From contig CM040443.1 in NCBI GenBank assembly GCA_022749755.1, positions 659,191-723,190 of the forward strand: 64,000 nt of DNA, written 5' to 3'. Both the position numbers and the translations under genes were made by a program. Shown one piece after another: positions 60,433-64,000 of this stretch. The first letter of the stretch is position 1, and each line of letters opens with the position of its first letter. Source of the stretch: Azadirachta indica (lineage: Eukaryota; Streptophyta; Magnoliopsida; Sapindales; Meliaceae). The notes below the pieces were generated by a model. The model had not been told where the DNA came from and did no database searches. It saw only the letters and a program-made list of their open reading frames with translations.

Positions 60433-62514
60433 TTAATTCATTGGCTACCTATTTCAATCATATAATATACATAGGTAAAGGAAAAATTACTCTTTATATC
60501 TAATCATATGTATATCCTTTTTAGTTTTCTTCTTAAGAGAATCAGTGATATCTGAGACGCAAATAATTGCTCTTTATTATATATACAATAGTTTTAATTA
60601 TTTATGATTTTTGGCTATGCTTCTACTTCATAATGTGAATGATATATATATGTATATATACACACATACATATATATATTCTTTTTCTTTTCGGATGCAA
60701 TTGCAAGCAAATTAATTTACATTTCAAGTAAAATGGCTTCATTTTAAGTGTTTTATAGTTATACGACACGGTAAAATGCCAATAATGATGTAATTAATTA
60801 ACTAATGTGTCTAATAAAACTAATAAAGTATGTGAATTAGTGTTGAATGGTTCAAACCTATATTAAAAATTTAGGGACATATTTGGCATACTAAACTGGA
60901 CTGTGTTAATTATGTGTTGTTCATAATAGTTAGAGAGAATGTTAATTATTTGTTGTTTTTTAATGAACATATGTAAGATAATAGATGGATCGAGTGGGAA
61001 AAATTACCCTACAAATAACTATTTAATCTAGTCTTTTTGATGAGAGAAGCCACGAGAATTATATATTTTCCATCAATATATGAGAAATTAAGGAGTTGAA
61101 TAGAGTTGAATCTCAGAGCAGGAGCCCATTTTATTTTGTAATGCTCTGAGCAAATATTTTGCATGAGAATAAAATAATGCACCCTTTATTCATTAAAAGA
61201 AAATAAAACACGATCAAACAACAACATTATACAATGACATTTAATTCAAACCATTACTATTACTAGATGGAGAAAACTTTAATGGAAAGTAAAATTTCTA
61301 TAAATTAAAGACATCTTTTGAGATTATGATGTGTTTGACTATAATTTTACGAAACTTTTAATGGATATCAAATTTTTATAGGAACCAATTATTTTCTTTT
61401 CATTTATATTTAATATTAAGTGATTAACCTTACAATGATTTTAAAGTTAAAATATTTTAATATCAAACAAAACATTAATCAAATAACACTACGATATATA
61501 TTACATACATATGTTGTACATACCTTAACTTTTTCCAATAACCAAAATATTGATTTTCAACTCTTTCATTATAATTATTAACATATAAAAAATAAAAAGA
61601 ACAGTTAAAAATATAACAAACATTTGAGAAATAAAAATAGAAGAGTTAAAAACTACAACAAAGAAAATAGAAAAAATAAAACAACATACTATATATTACT
61701 TGAACTAGCCGTCATAAAAACATTTATTTATTGCAACAGAGAATCGTTTAATCAAAGCGTTACAGGTTCCTTCAGCAAGGGAAGCATAAACAAGAAAACG
61801 ACGACGTACGTCTGATTCAAAGCATTACATTACTATAGGATCTTTGGGGAGGGAAGCAACTTGATTCTCTATCAAATAAGACTTTGTGTAACCATCTCCC
61901 CTTATAAATCAAATCACAAGTACGTGAAATATTAAGAATTCGTTCAAATAGAGGAAGCGTGATAGCCGTCGGATTATTTTTATTGTTGATGATCAGAAAT
62001 TCTTGATTTATATATTAATTTCCGTGCATTTGCAACTTCTTGGTATAATACTTAAACGCTTCTTCTTCGGATTGCTGAATCATTCCACAGCCGAGGCTAC
62101 GACTTCTCTCTCTTTTGCTCAAACTGCGCCGTTTCATGAATGCAATTAAAAAAAAAAAATTTTACTGATTTTAAAGAAAAATTATTGGTTATATCTATCA
62201 AGTATTAAGGTAGCTAGCTTCGTAGAGTACTAACATTCGAAGATTTGTATATATACTGTCTAAATATAATGTTGCTATGCATTTTTTTTTTTCTTTATAA
62301 CATATTTTATAAATTAATTTGAGGTTTTAAATTTGTATTTAATTTTTTAATGTTACAAAAAATTTACTACTTTAATTTTATGTAAATATTTTACCAAATT
62401 ATTAGTTCAATGCTAAAACGATAAATATTTTTCGCAATTTTTATTAATTAATTTAGGTTTACAAATTTATGTTTAATTTTTTGTTATTACGAAGACTATA
62501 TATATATATATATA
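60433..62514 (+). other. HMA copy 4 3' flank and GC-richer island
   Basis: Counterpart of 39835-41920, with the recurring 63-codon frame at 61624-61815 and an extra TC pair near 62110. Confidence 0.5.
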
Positions 62515-63263
62515 TATAATAATTTTGCTCCTTCCTGTTCGTGGTCAAATTTCCACATATATGTCTAAGTTTTCGTCATGGAAATACGTTAAATTTCAAT
62601 ATTTTTAAAAAGGGATTCTGTAGTGTAACCCAGCTTTCGAAAGAGAAGCAACTTAACCCTTGAATTTTTTGTCCGAGTGAGATACTTATAACCTTTTAAA
62701 AAATTTAAAATATCTCTTAATTTTAGTCAAAATAAGAAAATATTCTCATACAACCATTTCTATTTTAAATTAATAATCTTATGTCTTAATTATTCGAAGA
62801 CGTAAAACTTCTAAATTTTTTATTTTTATTTTGTAATAATTAATATTAATTTTATTTTAATATTTAAATTTAAAAATTATAATAATATTTGGACTATTAT
62901 TTTTTTAAAATTTTCTATGAATTTTTAATTAAAAAATTTTTATACTGTGAAATTTTAATTAAAGGATAAAATAGTTAAAATAAAAATAATTATTTCTATT
63001 AAAACTAATGATATATTTATTTTTTTTAAAAGACAGGACTATCTCATCTAGGCTAAAAACCCATGGGTAAGTTGTTTTCTAATCCTAAAAAGTTGGGGTA
63101 AAGTACAATATCCACTTTTAAAAATTTAATTTAACATTTTACCTCCTCCCAAACTGAGTTATATAGTATGGTAGCTGTATCATGTGATTCGTTTCCTAAT
63201 TAAATGTGGTAGATTAATATGTGAGCTTCATTAGTTTCTTCTTACAATAAATATATATATTAA
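62515..63263 (+). pseudogene. Gene-less HMA promoter paralogue, unit 4
   Basis: Counterpart of 41921-42672 and nearly identical to it, unlike units 2 and 3. Confidence 0.7.
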
Positions 63264-64000
63264 AGGGAGAATAACCGGTACCCCTATGGTTTGTCTAATT
63301 AATTAAATCTTCCTATATTTTTAAAAATTACTTATTACATTCATTCGTTAGTTTGAGTAGCAAAAAATTTTTGGAATTACTAAAATACCTTTATATACTA
63401 ACTTCATAAAACATGTGGGTCCCAATGCACAGACAGCAGATTCCACTCATAAGAATGTGAGTCGTATTTCAAACATAACAAATAAATATAAATTAAAATT
63501 TAAGTGAAATGACACAATCAATCCTGATAAATTAAAGAAATTCAAACTTATGTCCTAAAATTTTTGCCAATTTTATAGAAAAAATAATTACAAAATTTAA
63601 TTGCTTTTTATTACTATTTAAAAAGAAAAAATAATCCAAAAAATCAAATTTCAAATCAAAAGTAGGGTTAGACAAATTTAAGTTTGATTTGGTTTTCTTA
63701 AAAACTAAACTAAACCTGAAATGCATGTATAATGAAACTGAACCGAATTGAATCGTTGATTTTATATTCGATTTCAAATTTAATTTCGAGCTCAGTTATA
63801 AGAATTTTGAGATATTTTTATATAAAATCCTAACTTATATACAAATTATAAAAAAGATATTAAAATTTATAATAATTATCTTTATTTTAATGTGAATTTA
63901 TGTAAATAATCATAAATATTTGATTTTATTTATAATTTTGCTAAATTTTGAGAGTTTAAATGAAATTTTACTATTATTTTTTGATCAAATTCGGTTTTTT
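63264..64000. mobile_element. MITE-like blocks 1 and 2, unit 4 (truncated)
   Basis: Counterparts of 42674-43530, cut by the window end. The 81-codon minus frame at 63532-63777 repeats the one at 42941-43186 and is not a gene. Confidence 0.4.

Larger units (their letters stand above)
58615..64000 (+). repeat. HMA tandem array, unit 4 (cut by window end)
   Basis: 5.39 kb present. The promoter half carries the variants of units 2 and 3. From about 62740 on it carries those of unit 1 ('CAACCATTTC', 'ATTATTCGAAGACG', 'CACAGACAGCAGATTCC'). Confidence 0.95.

Noticed and set aside
1..64000. tRNA, rRNA or snRNA genes
   Set aside because: No A/B-box pair with a cloverleaf, nor rRNA or snRNA core words, was seen by eye; a covariance search could not be run.

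Overview
This is AT-rich, intron-bearing, transposon-crowded nuclear DNA of a flowering plant, most likely a eudicot. The signs are a berberine-bridge-enzyme-like (BBE-like) gene, a small heavy-metal-associated (HMA) protein gene with plant splice sites, a plant arabinogalactan-peptide gene, a Ty1/copia element primed by initiator Met-tRNA, and several MITE families. The proteins look Citrus-like to me, but that is a weak impression from memory. No homology search was run.

Left part (1-37914): an old, eroded duplication landscape around BBE-like genes. Two modules recur. Module L lies at 3395-4870 and 20558-22320. Module R lies at 5986-6650, about 13640-16140, and 28600-29755. Two BBE-like loci follow the second and third R modules. 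BBE-1 (16826-18443) is complete except for one extra base in a run of A at 17564-17568. BBE-2 (30171-36305) has an early stop, many indels, a 5.0-kb Ty1/copia element on the minus strand (30949-35953, with LTRs, primer site, polypurine tract and 5-bp target duplication) and a 3' deletion of about 525 bp. Neither locus encodes an intact enzyme as written. The rest is transposon debris: a 2.1-kb foldback element (9140-11235), two related hAT-type MITEs, nested MULE-type elements, and a MULE-like element (14447-15601) that carries an arabinogalactan-peptide gene with a 32-nt out-of-frame tandem duplication. The interval 22321-28590 is single copy and holds no gene I can recognise.

Right part (38015-64000): after a 100-N assembly gap, a head-to-tail array of four units of 6.71, 6.73 and 7.16 kb plus a fourth cut by the window edge. 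Each unit carries one three-exon gene for the same 75-residue HMA-domain protein with a CxxC metal site (C13/C16). The coding exons look identical in all four copies. Each unit also holds, 3' of the gene, a diverged second copy of the gene's own promoter region with no gene after it. The units are mosaics of one another, which points to unequal crossing-over or gene conversion.

The only genes likely to be active as written are the four HMA genes. They would raise the dose of one small metallochaperone-like protein. The BBE loci and the AG-peptide look like recent or old pseudogenes, unless the single-base BBE-1 lesion is a sequencing error.
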